Source: Myxococcaceae bacterium (GTDB taxonomy: Bacteria > Myxococcota > Myxococcia > Myxococcales > Myxococcaceae). Taken from it: DNA of 64,000 nt. Location: the NCBI GenBank assembly GCA_016793095.1, contig JAEUJQ010000071.1, positions 1 through 64,000 on the forward strand, written 5' to 3'. Both the position numbers and the translations under genes were made by a program. The notes under the pieces are model-generated. The model had not been told where the DNA came from. It was given only the letters and a program-made list of their open reading frames with translations, and did not search any database. Of this stretch, positions 1 through 7,487 are shown one piece after another; the stretch's first letter is position 1; each line of letters begins with the position of its first letter.

Positions 1-48
1 GCCGACATGGCTGGTGCGGGCGGCCTAGCCGCGTCGCGCAGGTGCAGA

Positions 49-145
49 GGGGTCAATGCCCCTGAGAATCCCCACCCCGAGGGGGGTCAATGCTCGTGAG
101 AAACTTCCCCGCAGAGGGGTCAAAGCCGGTGAGAACCGTCACTCC
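49..145. repeat. Three degenerate ~33-bp direct repeats
   Basis: Three units begin with GGGGTCAA at about 49, 83 and 116. Each has a GTGAGAA or CTGAGAA core about 10 bases later, followed by a C-rich stretch; the spacing is 34 and 33 bases. They resemble the repeated binding sites at ends of some insertion sequences, but no transposase lies in the window, so that origin is inference. The only usable start codon of the following lipoprotein gene lies inside unit 1. Confidence 0.6.
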
Positions 146-2110
146 ACCTCGCTCGTCCTCGTCCTGTTGCTCGGCTGCGGCACTCCGCCGGTGAGTCCCG
201 ATGGCGGCGCCGGAGGTGGTGCGATTGGAGGAGGTACTGCCGGAGGCAGTGGCGGCGGCCTGGTGGACGTGGTTCCGCCGACGCTGACGGCCACCACTCC
301 CTCGACGGGCGCGACCGCCGTCGCCGTGGACAGCAGCGTGCTCCTCACCTTCTCGGAGGCGATGGCCCCCGCGTCCGTCATGCTCTCGGCCACGCCAACT
401 GTCGCCTTCTCCGCTCCGGTGATGGACGGCGAAGGGACGCGGTTCAGCTTCACTTCCTCTGCCCCGTTCGCCGTGTCGACGACCTACACGCTGACGGTCA
501 CCGGCACCGACCTCGCGGGCAACGCGCTCGCCGGCCTGGCCACGTTCTCGTTCACCACCCGCGGCCCGCCTGACGTCACCGCGCCGATCGTGAACGCCTT
601 CCTGCCGATGGGAGTCGGCGTGGCGCTCGACGCAGGCCTCGTCATCACCTTCTCGGAGCGGATGGACCCGGGCAGCGTCTCGGTGCAGCTCGTCCCTGTG
701 CACGCGCTCGACGCGCCCACCTTCGACGCCTCGGAGAAGGTAGCCACCTTCGCGCCCTCGACGCCGCTCGAACCCTCGACGAGCTACACAGCGACCATCG
801 CTGGCAACGACGCGTCCGGGAACGCGCTCACGGGGACCACCACGTTCGGCTTCACCACCCGTGCGTTGCCCGACAGCACCCGACCGCTCATCCGCAGCGT
901 CTCGCCCGCCGACCAGTCTACGGGCGTTGCTCCCTCCGCCAGAACGTCCGTCACGTTCAGCGAACGGATGAGCGTCAGCGCGACGGAGTTTGCGTTCGCG
1001 CTCCGCAAGCAGGGCGGCGCCCCGGTCGTCGGCACCTTCAAGTGGGACCTGGCCGGGAGTGTCATGACGTTCGACCCCACCGCCGACCTCGACCCGACGT
1101 CCGTCTACCTCGTGAGCGTTGGCACCGGCGCGAGGGACAGCGCGGGGAACACGCTGCTCTCGGCCTTCTCCTCGCAGTTCACGACCGCCGCGGTGCCAGA
1201 CACCACGCTCCCTCAGGTCACCCGCGTGACCCCGCTCAGCGGGAGCGCCGGGCTGCCGCGGTGTGACTGGACCTTCGTCATCACCTTCTCCGAGACGATG
1301 GACGTGGCCTCCACCCAGGCCGCGGTGTCGGTGCAGCAGACAGCCCCTTCGACGAAGCCGATCGCGTTCACGCCCGAGTGGAGCCGTGACGCCACCCGAC
1401 TCACGATCCTCCGCGCGGCGGGCGCCGACTGCTTCGACTACGGCGCTACCGCCCGGCTCGAGATCTCCACCAGCGCCGATGACCTGGCCGGCAACCGGCT
1501 GGCGTCGGCCTTCTCGAGTACGGCGTCCGTGATTCGTCAGGGCACCGCGGAGGTGAGGGGGAGCCCCGGGCTGTCGCGCTCCGTCTTCGAGACCGGCTCC
1601 TTCAACTCCGCCGCGCTGTGGGCCGGTGAAGCGGACGAGGACGGCAACGGCGTGCGCACGCTGCTGCACTTCCCGCTCACCATGGTGCCGGCGTCCAGCG
1701 TCATCACGCAGGCGACGCTCAAGCTGCGTATCGCCGAGGGAGGCGGTCAGCCGTTCACCTCGCTCGGCCCGCTCTTCGCCGACTCGGTGGACGTCGGAGG
1801 CACCCACGAGCCTGCCGACTACGACGCGCCCGTGCTCCCGAGCTGTCTGGTGGTGCCGCCGCCGCCGGGCTGCGCGGCCGTTGGCTTCCACAAGCAGTTC
1901 GCGACGGAGGCCTGGTACGGCGACCGCACGCTCGACGTCACCCGGGCCGTCTTCGCCGACTTCGCGCGGGGCAGTCGGAGTCAGTTCCGGCTCGAGTTCC
2001 TCACCGAGCGCTCGAACAACGGCATGCTCGACTATGTCCGCTTCGCGGGTGGGCCCATCAGCGAACAGACCGGCGCGCCGCGCCTGCGCATCACCTGGGA
2101 GTACCCCTGA
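56..2110 (+). CDS. Lipoprotein with four Ig-like Big_5 domains and a DNRLRE-type C-terminus
   Basis: Predicted surface lipoprotein of 684 aa. A short hydrophobic run ends in a lipobox (LLGC, Cys at about residue 41), followed by a Gly-rich linker. Four similar modules follow, each starting with a 'D.T.P.v....P..g..gv' strand and containing TFSE-x-M, typical of SbsA-like Ig (Big_5) domains. The last ~180 residues resemble DNRLRE domains (ATLKLRI, then TLDVT and FRLEF). The start is odd: ATG 56 gives an unusually long charged leader encoded by the upstream direct repeats, and no ATG, GTG or TTG lies between it and the hydrophobic core. The original start may have been replaced. It converges with and overlaps the next gene by 20 bases. 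The role is probably adhesive or structural, but this is not shown. Confidence 0.8.
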   Translation: MPLRIPTPRGVNAREKLPRRGVKAGENRHSTSLVLVLLLGCGTPPVSPDGGAGGGAIGGGTAGGSGGGLVDVVPPTLTATTPSTGATAVAVDSSVLLTFSEAMAPASVMLSATPTVAFSAPVMDGEGTRFSFTSSAPFAVSTTYTLTVTGTDLAGNALAGLATFSFTTRGPPDVTAPIVNAFLPMGVGVALDAGLVITFSERMDPGSVSVQLVPVHALDAPTFDASEKVATFAPSTPLEPSTSYTATIAGNDASGNALTGTTTFGFTTRALPDSTRPLIRSVSPADQSTGVAPSARTSVTFSERMSVSATEFAFALRKQGGAPVVGTFKWDLAGSVMTFDPTADLDPTSVYLVSVGTGARDSAGNTLLSAFSSQFTTAAVPDTTLPQVTRVTPLSGSAGLPRCDWTFVITFSETMDVASTQAAVSVQQTAPSTKPIAFTPEWSRDATRLTILRAAGADCFDYGATARLEISTSADDLAGNRLASAFSSTASVIRQGTAEVRGSPGLSRSVFETGSFNSAALWAGEADEDGNGVRTLLHFPLTMVPASSVITQATLKLRIAEGGGQPFTSLGPLFADSVDVGGTHEPADYDAPVLPSCLVVPPPPGCAAVGFHKQFATEAWYGDRTLDVTRAVFADFARGSRSQFRLEFLTERSNNGMLDYVRFAGGPISEQTGAPRLRITWEYP

Positions 2111-2966
2111 GCGCAGGCTGCTCGCTCGCCTGAACGAAGTCGCGGTCGAAGGTGGAGAGCTGCGCTGACACGCGCTGCAGCACCGCCCTGGCGCCGTCGC
2201 GGTCCGAGGCGTTCTCGAGCTCGCCGAGCAGCCCTCCCAGCGGCACGAGAAAGCCGTGCAGCGCTTCGTGCGCTGGTCCCGTCATCGTGCAGCGCTCGAA
2301 GATGCCGCTCCACGCCATGCGCAGCTCCGAGGCGGCCTCCAGGGTCGTCAGCCTGTCTGCCTGGGCCTTCGTCACGAGCGCCTGCATGGTGCGTACGCCC
2401 TCGACGGTCTCGCGGTTGGCCTCCCAGCGTTGGCCACGAGGCGCGGTCGTCGGGCCGTCGGCGTGGTGAGCGTGCGCTGCTCCCTCGAGGGTCTGGTGCG
2501 GCAGGCTCAGCACGAGGTGGGCGGCGCCGACGGCCACCAGCGCGACCGTCATCAGCCCCAGCACGCGGTGCCAGACCTTCGTGGCGTCGCCGCCGCCATC
2601 GGCCGTGAATCGGCCGAGCGCGGTCTGGTCGTCCGGCGCAACGACCTCCCGAAGGCTCGCGCCGCCCGCGCGAACGGCTCGAGGCACCACCACCGCGACC
2701 AGCGCCGTCGAGAGCAGCACCGCCGCGAGGGCGAGGCCGACGACGTGCGCCGATGCACCCGAGCCCCACGACGCGGCTGCGCCCACCACCGAGAGCGCGA
2801 GCGCGACCTTGAAGAGCGGCGAGACGAGCGCGAGCTGCAGCGGAACGAAGCGGTCGCGACCGAGCCGCCTCAGCAGCAGCGGGGTCTGCGCGAAGAAGAA
2901 CCAGACGAGGCTGCCCATCATCGTCGCGAAGGCGAGGAGGGCGATGGCCGGCGCGACGTGGCTCAC
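2091..2966 (-). CDS. Uncharacterised multi-pass membrane protein
   Basis: Protein of 291 aa. The GTG start overlaps the stop of the upstream monooxygenase gene as GTGA, so the two are translationally coupled. The N-terminal half has about four membrane segments (the first near residues 5-25); a further segment near 'VALVAVGAAHLVLSL' is followed by a His-containing linker (AHAHHADG) and a soluble helical C-terminal domain with the motif C-x-M-x-G-x-A-H-x3-L-H. The N-terminal part (SLVWFFFAQTPLLLRRLGR) vaguely recalls the TMEM205/DUF4149 family, which is a weak comparison. Function unknown; it probably acts together with the monooxygenase. Confidence 0.75.
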   Translation of the reverse strand: MSHVAPAIALLAFATMMGSLVWFFFAQTPLLLRRLGRDRFVPLQLALVSPLFKVALALSVVGAAASWGSGASAHVVGLALAAVLLSTALVAVVVPRAVRAGGASLREVVAPDDQTALGRFTADGGGDATKVWHRVLGLMTVALVAVGAAHLVLSLPHQTLEGAAHAHHADGPTTAPRGQRWEANRETVEGVRTMQALVTKAQADRLTTLEAASELRMAWSGIFERCTMTGPAHEALHGFLVPLGGLLGELENASDRDGARAVLQRVSAQLSTFDRDFVQASEQPALRGTPR

Positions 2967-4333
2967 TGGTGCACCTCCACCTGCACCGCGAGGGCAGGGC
3001 TGATCAGCTCGTTGGTCACCACCACCCGGTCGGGCCGCACGAGCAGCTCGCTTCCCTTCCAGCGCAGCCGCGTCGGTCTCGTCGGGTCCACGAGGTCGTG
3101 GAGCCGCCTGCCGGGCGAGACCTCGGGGTTCTCGAGGCGTGGCGCGCCGTCGGTCTTCAGGTCGAGCATGCCCACGCCGCGGGAGAGCCGGTTCGCGAAG
3201 ACCGGGAGCCGCAGGAGGGCGCGCGCGACCAGCCCACGCACCGCCCGCGCGACCGGGTTGGTCAGCGTGATGAGCCGGGTCGCCACCGTCGTCAGGCGGA
3301 CCATGTTCGCGGCGATCGGACGGCGCTCGCGCTCGTACGAGTCGAGCAGGCGCTCTCCTTCGCGCCTCGAGAGGCGCTGCTGCTCGACGAGCGCGAGCTT
3401 CCAGACGAGGTTGTGCGCGTCCTGCACGCCGGTGTTGAGGCCCTGACCGCCGACGGGGCTGTGCACGTGGGCCGCGTCGCCGAGCAGGAACACGCGGCCC
3501 GCGCGGAAGTGGTTCGCGACTCCGCCAGTGAGGTCGAACCGCGAGGTCCACCCGAGCGCGTGAATGCCGAGGTCGACGCCGAGGCGTTGCCGGGTGACCG
3601 TCGTCCACGCGGCCTGGCTCGCGGCGTCGAAGTCCGCCGGCACCTGCGCGATGAGGCGCCAGAGGCCGGGCTCGGGCATCGGGACGACGAGGAGCACGCC
3701 GTCGCGCGACAGCACCACGTGCCCTTCGTCTTCGACCAGCTCGCACCGCGTCTTCACGTCGGCGAGCGCGAAGGTGACGCCCAGGCCCTGACGCTCGAGC
3801 GCCAGCCCGGCCAGCGCGCGCGCCTCGCTGCGCCCGCCGTCACAGGCGAGCAGCCAGCGCGCCCGGTGCGTCACGAGGCTGCCGTCGGGCGCGGTGAGGG
3901 TGGCCTCGACGTGGGTCTGCGTCTGCGAGAGGCCGACGAGCGTGGTGCTCCACTCGAGCCGGCCGCCGAGCGCCTCGAGCCGTCGCTCCAGCACCCGCTC
4001 GACCTCGTACTGCGGCACCGAGAGCCAGAACGGGTACTTCGTATCGCCCCACGCCCGGTTCAGCAGGTCGACGCGGACGGGAGCCGCGCCCACGGCAGGG
4101 CGGATGTTGAGCGCGCGGAAGCGCTGCCCCGCGGTGAGCACCTGCTGAGCGCAGCCCATCACCTCGAGCACCTCCATCGTCCTGGCGTGCACGACGAGCG
4201 CCTTCGACAGCGTGGCCCGCGCCGACTGCCGCTCGATGATGCGCACCGACAGCCCGTGCCGCTTCGCCTCGCACGCCGCGGCGAGGCCCGTGGGGCCCCC
4301 GCCGATGATGAGGATGTCCGTGTCCGTGTCCAT
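2963..4333 (-). CDS. FAD-dependent aromatic-ring-type monooxygenase
   Basis: Protein of 456 aa of the PHBH/PheA-type flavoprotein hydroxylase family, which uses NAD(P)H and O2 to hydroxylate aromatic or polyketide substrates. It shows the N-terminal Rossmann motif GGGPTG (near residues 11-16), a mid-protein DG motif (LACDGG) and the second FAD motif GDAAHVHSPVGGQGLN, as expected for the family. The C-terminus is short and lacks the thioredoxin-like extension of phenol hydroxylases. A good Shine-Dalgarno (GGAGG) precedes the ATG. It is divergent from a LysR gene, which is the likely regulator. Substrate unknown. Confidence 0.9.
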   Translation of the reverse strand: MDTDTDILIIGGGPTGLAAACEAKRHGLSVRIIERQSARATLSKALVVHARTMEVLEVMGCAQQVLTAGQRFRALNIRPAVGAAPVRVDLLNRAWGDTKYPFWLSVPQYEVERVLERRLEALGGRLEWSTTLVGLSQTQTHVEATLTAPDGSLVTHRARWLLACDGGRSEARALAGLALERQGLGVTFALADVKTRCELVEDEGHVVLSRDGVLLVVPMPEPGLWRLIAQVPADFDAASQAAWTTVTRQRLGVDLGIHALGWTSRFDLTGGVANHFRAGRVFLLGDAAHVHSPVGGQGLNTGVQDAHNLVWKLALVEQQRLSRREGERLLDSYERERRPIAANMVRLTTVATRLITLTNPVARAVRGLVARALLRLPVFANRLSRGVGMLDLKTDGAPRLENPEVSPGRRLHDLVDPTRPTRLRWKGSELLVRPDRVVVTNELISPALAVQVEVHQ

Positions 4334-4405
4334 GACGCCTCCGTTGGTTCGCCCACCATAACGGCCCGGAAAGCTGGTCCATGGCTCTTGAACTGCGACG
4401 CTTTG

Positions 4406-4413
4406 TTCCGGAA
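4406..4413. promoter_or_regulatory. Candidate LysR-type operator
   Basis: A perfect 8-bp palindrome, TTCCGGAA, sits in the space between the divergent monooxygenase and LysR genes. A partial match (CCGGAAAGC) lies ~45 bases nearer the monooxygenase. LysR proteins typically bind such dyads between divergent genes. Position and symmetry are the only support. Confidence 0.3.
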
Positions 4414-4425
4414 AACGGACCCACC

Positions 4426-5283
4426 ATGAGTGACCGCTTCGACGACCTGCGGGTGCGGGACTTCGCCTTCTTCGACCGGCTCGCTGCCCTCGGCTCGCTG
4501 GGCGCGACGGCGCGCGAGCTGCACCTGCCGAAGGCGACCGCGAGCCGGTGGCTCTCGACGCTGGAGGAGCGCGTCGGCGAACCGCTGGTGAAGCGCACGA
4601 CCCGCAGCGTCTCGTTGACCGAGGCAGGTCTCCGCTTCGCCAACCACGCGCGCGAGGTGCTGCAGGTCGTGCGCGCGACGCGGCTCGGGGTGAGCTCGAG
4701 CGCAGCCAGCGGCACCCTGCGGGTCTCGGTGCCGGTCCCGATGGGGCGGGTGCTCGCGGGGCCCATCATCGCCGGCTTCCGGAAGCGGCTGCCGGGTGTC
4801 CGCCTGGAGATCAAGCTGCAGGCCGATCCGGTGGACCTCGTGCGCGACGGCTTCGACCTCGTGCTGCGCGGTGGCCCGCTGCCCGACTCCGAGCTCAAGG
4901 CGCGCCGGCTCTCGACCGCGTCGATGTGGGTCTACGCGAGCGCCAGGTTCAGGAACGAAGCGCCCGAGCGCATTCCCTTCATCGCCGCGCCCGGGGACGA
5001 GGCGCTGCTCCGGCGCACGAAGACGCTCGCCGGCATCAGGCCGTCGGTCATCGTCGACGACCGCACCGCCATCGTGGACTCGCTCACCTGGGGTGCCGGG
5101 TTCGGGCTCTTGCCGACGTTCCTCGGAGAGGCGCCACGTGCCGACGGCGCGCTGGTGCGGCTCGTGAAGGAGCCAGTCGCCGCGTTGCCCGTTCACGCCA
5201 TCTACCACCCGAGCCAGAAGGACGACCCGCGCCTGCAGATCCTCATCGACGAGTTCGGCAGCCACCTCGCGCGCGTGATGTGA
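4426..5283 (+). CDS. LysR-family transcriptional regulator
   Basis: Protein of 285 aa from ATG 4426. The N-terminal winged helix-turn-helix (FFDRLAALGSLGATARELHLPKATASRWLSTLEERVG, written here only as the HTH at residues ~11-45) is followed by a periplasmic-binding-protein-like effector domain (LRVSVPVPMGRVL onward). An upstream in-frame ATG at 4381 would add 15 residues and has GGAAAG ahead of it. I prefer 4426 because LysR proteins normally begin close to the HTH and because this leaves the TTCCGGAA dyad outside the gene. Divergent from the FAD monooxygenase, so it probably controls that operon and itself. Confidence 0.85.
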   Translation: MSDRFDDLRVRDFAFFDRLAALGSLGATARELHLPKATASRWLSTLEERVGEPLVKRTTRSVSLTEAGLRFANHAREVLQVVRATRLGVSSSAASGTLRVSVPVPMGRVLAGPIIAGFRKRLPGVRLEIKLQADPVDLVRDGFDLVLRGGPLPDSELKARRLSTASMWVYASARFRNEAPERIPFIAAPGDEALLRRTKTLAGIRPSVIVDDRTAIVDSLTWGAGFGLLPTFLGEAPRADGALVRLVKEPVAALPVHAIYHPSQKDDPRLQILIDEFGSHLARVM

Positions 5284-5370
5284 CGTGCGACGGCGGTGCC
5301 GCGCGCCTCGCCGCACGGGTGACCGGCTCGCTTGCACTCCGACGGGGCCTCTGCGCAAACACGCCCACCG

Positions 5371-5901
5371 GTGAGCGCCGCGCCCGACAGCCTCGACGCC
5401 CTCTTCGCGCGCCTCGCCGACGGCGACCGCTCGGCCTTCACGCCCGTCTTCCAGCAGTTGTGGGAGCCGACGCTGAGGCTCTGCACGCGGCTCATGGGCT
5501 CGGAGGCCGACGGGGCGGACGCGGCGCAGACGGCGATGGTGCGCGTGCTCGAGCGGGCGAACGAGTACGACAGAGCGCGGCCCGCGTTGCCGTGGGCGCT
5601 GGGCATCGCGAGCTGGGAGTGCCGCACGCTCAAGACGAAGCAGGCGCGGCAGCGGACGAAGACGGCAGCGGGAGCGCGCGAGAGTGATGAGGGCGCGGCG
5701 GTGGAGGAGCAGGAGCGGCGGCTGCTCCTCGAGGCGGCGATGACGGCGATGGGCACGCTGTCCGCGTCGGACCAGGAGACGCTGCTCGCGACGTACTGGG
5801 AGCGCGCCACCCCGGCGTCGGGCGCCACGCTGCGGCAGCGCCGGGCCCGCGCGCTCACCCGGCTCAAAGACGCCTTCCGGAGGTTGTATGGCCTCGACTG
5901 A
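5371..5901 (+). CDS. ECF-type RNA polymerase sigma factor
   Basis: Protein of 176 aa from GTG 5371; TTG 5332 would add 13 residues. Region 2 covers about residues 10-75 (ALFARLADGDRSAF, then ADAAQTAMVRVLE and WALGIASWE) and region 4 the C-terminal third (LSASDQETLLATYWE). It is compact and lacks the C-terminal Cys-rich domain of the metal-sensing CorE-type factors of myxobacteria. The stop overlaps the next gene, a Cys-containing membrane protein, by 14 bases. The pair stands before a Cus-type efflux operon, so a role in its control is likely but inferred. The helix that replaces a classic region 4.2 HTH (ATLRQRRARALTRLKDAF) is degenerate but recognisable. Confidence 0.75.
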   Translation: MSAAPDSLDALFARLADGDRSAFTPVFQQLWEPTLRLCTRLMGSEADGADAAQTAMVRVLERANEYDRARPALPWALGIASWECRTLKTKQARQRTKTAAGARESDEGAAVEEQERRLLLEAAMTAMGTLSASDQETLLATYWERATPASGATLRQRRARALTRLKDAFRRLYGLD

Positions 5902-6433
5902 CCTCGCCACCCTCGAGCGGAAGGCGCGCGCAGGCTACGAGCGGGCGCTGCTGCTCCGCGCCGTCGTCGGCTTCGCGCCGGCGCTCGTGCTGGTGGTGCT
6001 CGCGACCTGGCTCAACCGGCGCATGACGTCGGCGGCGGTGTTCGGCGGGGTGCTCTTCGCGTCGGGTGTCGTCGCGCTGTGGCGTGGCGGGGCGCTGCGG
6101 CGGGCGGTGCTGCCGGGCGTGCTCTCGGGCCTGCTGCCGCTCGGCTTCGCCATCATCGCCAACCGGGGCCACTTCTGCGCCTCGGGGCACTGCTCGACGT
6201 ACTGCCTGCCGGCGTGCACGGCGGGCGGGGTGCTGGCCGGCGTCATCGTCTCGACCATCGCGCGGCGCCGGGGCCTGGGCCTCTCGTTCCTCGCGGGCGC
6301 GTCGGCCCTCTCGATGCTGACGGGGGCGATGGGCTGCTCCTGCGCAGGCGCGTCGGGCATCGTCGGCATGGTGGCAGGGTTTGCCGTCGGCCTGGTGCCG
6401 CAGGGCCTTCGCGCCCTCGTCCGGCGGCGCTGA
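5888..6433 (+). CDS. Cys-containing membrane protein, paralogue of 6802-7341; candidate anti-sigma factor or metal sensor
   Basis: Protein of 181 aa with a short charged N-terminus (TLERKARAGYERALLLRA) and about five membrane segments. Two Cys clusters lie at the membrane: ANRGHFCASGHCSTYCLPAC in the middle and GAMGCSCAG later. The gene overlaps the sigma gene by 14 bases, an arrangement typical of sigma/anti-sigma pairs. A paralogue sits 370 bp downstream with the same two motifs. Thiolate clusters next to Cu/Ag efflux genes suggest metal binding. No known family is recognised. Confidence 0.75.
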   Translation: MASTDLATLERKARAGYERALLLRAVVGFAPALVLVVLATWLNRRMTSAAVFGGVLFASGVVALWRGGALRRAVLPGVLSGLLPLGFAIIANRGHFCASGHCSTYCLPACTAGGVLAGVIVSTIARRRGLGLSFLAGASALSMLTGAMGCSCAGASGIVGMVAGFAVGLVPQGLRALVRRR

Positions 6434-6715
6434 GTCCATGGCGCGCTCGCCCGACCGAGGACCCGCATCCAGAACGCATGGGACACGCCCGAGGCGTACG
6501 CGACGCTTCAGTTCGGCGGGGAAGTGGCGAACGACCTCGTCGCAGATCTCGGCTTGCCGGTGCCGCTCGGGACGGCAGTTCAGGTGCACGTCACGGACGT
6601 GAAGGCTGTGCCCTTCGTGAAGGGCCCTCGTCGCGGAGCGCTGGGAGACCTGCTGGACCGTCCATGGGAGCGTCGTGCGTTCGAGGAGTTCGCGGTGGGC
6701 CGCGGCTTCTTGTGA
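6434..6715 (+). pseudogene. Short open frame without a good start; possible gene remnant
   Basis: This 368-bp gap between the two paralogous membrane-protein genes holds an open frame with coding-like GC3 that ends at 6715. It reads ...WDTPEAYATLQFGG...VPLGTAVQVHVTDVKAVPFVKG...WERRAFEEFAVGRGF. The first start codon is GTG 6524 (63 aa), yet the protein-like sequence begins well before it, where no ATG, GTG or TTG exists. It looks like the 3' end of a decayed gene, though a small real gene cannot be excluded. Confidence 0.35.
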
Positions 6716-6768
6716 CGCCCTGATTCCCTACGGAGTCCGGGCGGTTCTGCGTCGAGCGACGCCTGCAT

Positions 6769-6806
6769 GTCACGCCTGAGCCCGCTCGTGCCTAAGCAGG
6801 CGTGAC
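6769..6806 (+). promoter_or_regulatory. Perfect 10-bp inverted repeat over the ribosome site and start codon of the next gene
   Basis: GTCACGCCTG (6769-6778) and CAGGCGTGAC (6797-6806) are exact inverse complements separated by 18 bases. The right arm contains part of the ribosome-binding region (AAGCAGG) and the GTG start at 6802. In RNA the hairpin would hide the start; in DNA it could be a repressor dyad. Not a terminator: no U-tract follows. Confidence 0.5.
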
Positions 6807-7341
6807 GTGGTCCGCCGCCCTCCTCGAGTCTCGCGCCCGCCGGGCCTACGAGTGGGCCCGGGTGCGTCGCGCGCTGTGGGGCGTCTCGCCGCTGCTCGTC
6901 GTGGTGGCGGTCGCCGCCGTCTTCTCGGCGCGGTGGCTGACGACCTGCGCGGTGGGCGGCGCGGGCCTCGTCATCGGCGGCGTGCTGCTCTGGCGGGGCG
7001 GCGGGCTGCAGCGCGCGCTCGTGCCCGGCGTCGCCGCGGGCCTCGTGCCGCTCGTCTTCTCACTCTGCGCCAACCGCTACGGCCACGCGTGCTTCGGCAG
7101 CCTCTGCATGCAGGTGTGCCTCGCCGCGAGCGCGCTGGGCGGTGTCGGAGCCGGCGTGGTGGTGAGCCGCTGGGCAGCGCGGCAGAACGAGCGCTCCTTC
7201 GTGGTCGCGGCGGCGGCGGCGCTCGGGCTCCTCGTCGGCTCCATGGGCAGCTCGTGCGTCGGCATCAACGGCGTGTACGCGCTCGCGCTGGGCTTCGCGG
7301 CGACGCTGACGGGTGGGCTCCTGCTCGCGAGGCGCGCTTGA
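6802..7341 (+). CDS. Cys-containing membrane protein, second paralogue
   Basis: Protein of 179 aa, clearly homologous to 5888-6433. It has the same short charged N-terminus (LLESRARRAYEWARVRRAL), the same spacing of hydrophobic segments, and the same motifs CANRYGHACFGSLCMQVC and GSMGSSCVG. Conserved positions across the pair are A-N-R-x(1-2)-H-x-C-x4-C-x3-C and G-x-M-G-x-S/C-C-x-G. The start is GTG 6802 behind AAGCAGG, inside a 10-bp inverted repeat. It precedes the Cus-type efflux genes on the same strand. Metal binding or sensing is an inference from Cys and context. Confidence 0.7.
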   Translation: MTWSAALLESRARRAYEWARVRRALWGVSPLLVVVAVAAVFSARWLTTCAVGGAGLVIGGVLLWRGGGLQRALVPGVAAGLVPLVFSLCANRYGHACFGSLCMQVCLAASALGGVGAGVVVSRWAARQNERSFVVAAAAALGLLVGSMGSSCVGINGVYALALGFAATLTGGLLLARRA

Positions 7342-7468
7342 AGTCCGCACGCTCCCTGGCCGCAGGGCGCGCGGCTCGTGGCGATGCCGCCGGTCGGAAT
7401 CCTGCTCGCGCGGCGCGCTTGAAGCCTGCATGCCCGCCCGCAGCGTACGCGGCGATGCTGCGAGGCGG
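7320..7468 (+). repeat. ~80-bp imperfect tandem duplication
   Basis: The segment CCTGCTCGCGAGGCGCGCTT at 7320 recurs with one change at 7401 (period 81), and similarity continues through a GCAG...GCG...GCGATGC block in both units. Unit 1 covers the last codons and stop of the membrane-protein gene; unit 2 lies in the short space before the TolC-type gene. Confidence 0.6.
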
Positions 7469-7487
7469 AGGCCGGCTCGCGAGGCCC

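Noticed and set aside
49..145. Complete insertion sequence at the left edge
   Set aside because: No transposase, no matching opposite end and no target duplication within the window; only degenerate repeats are present.
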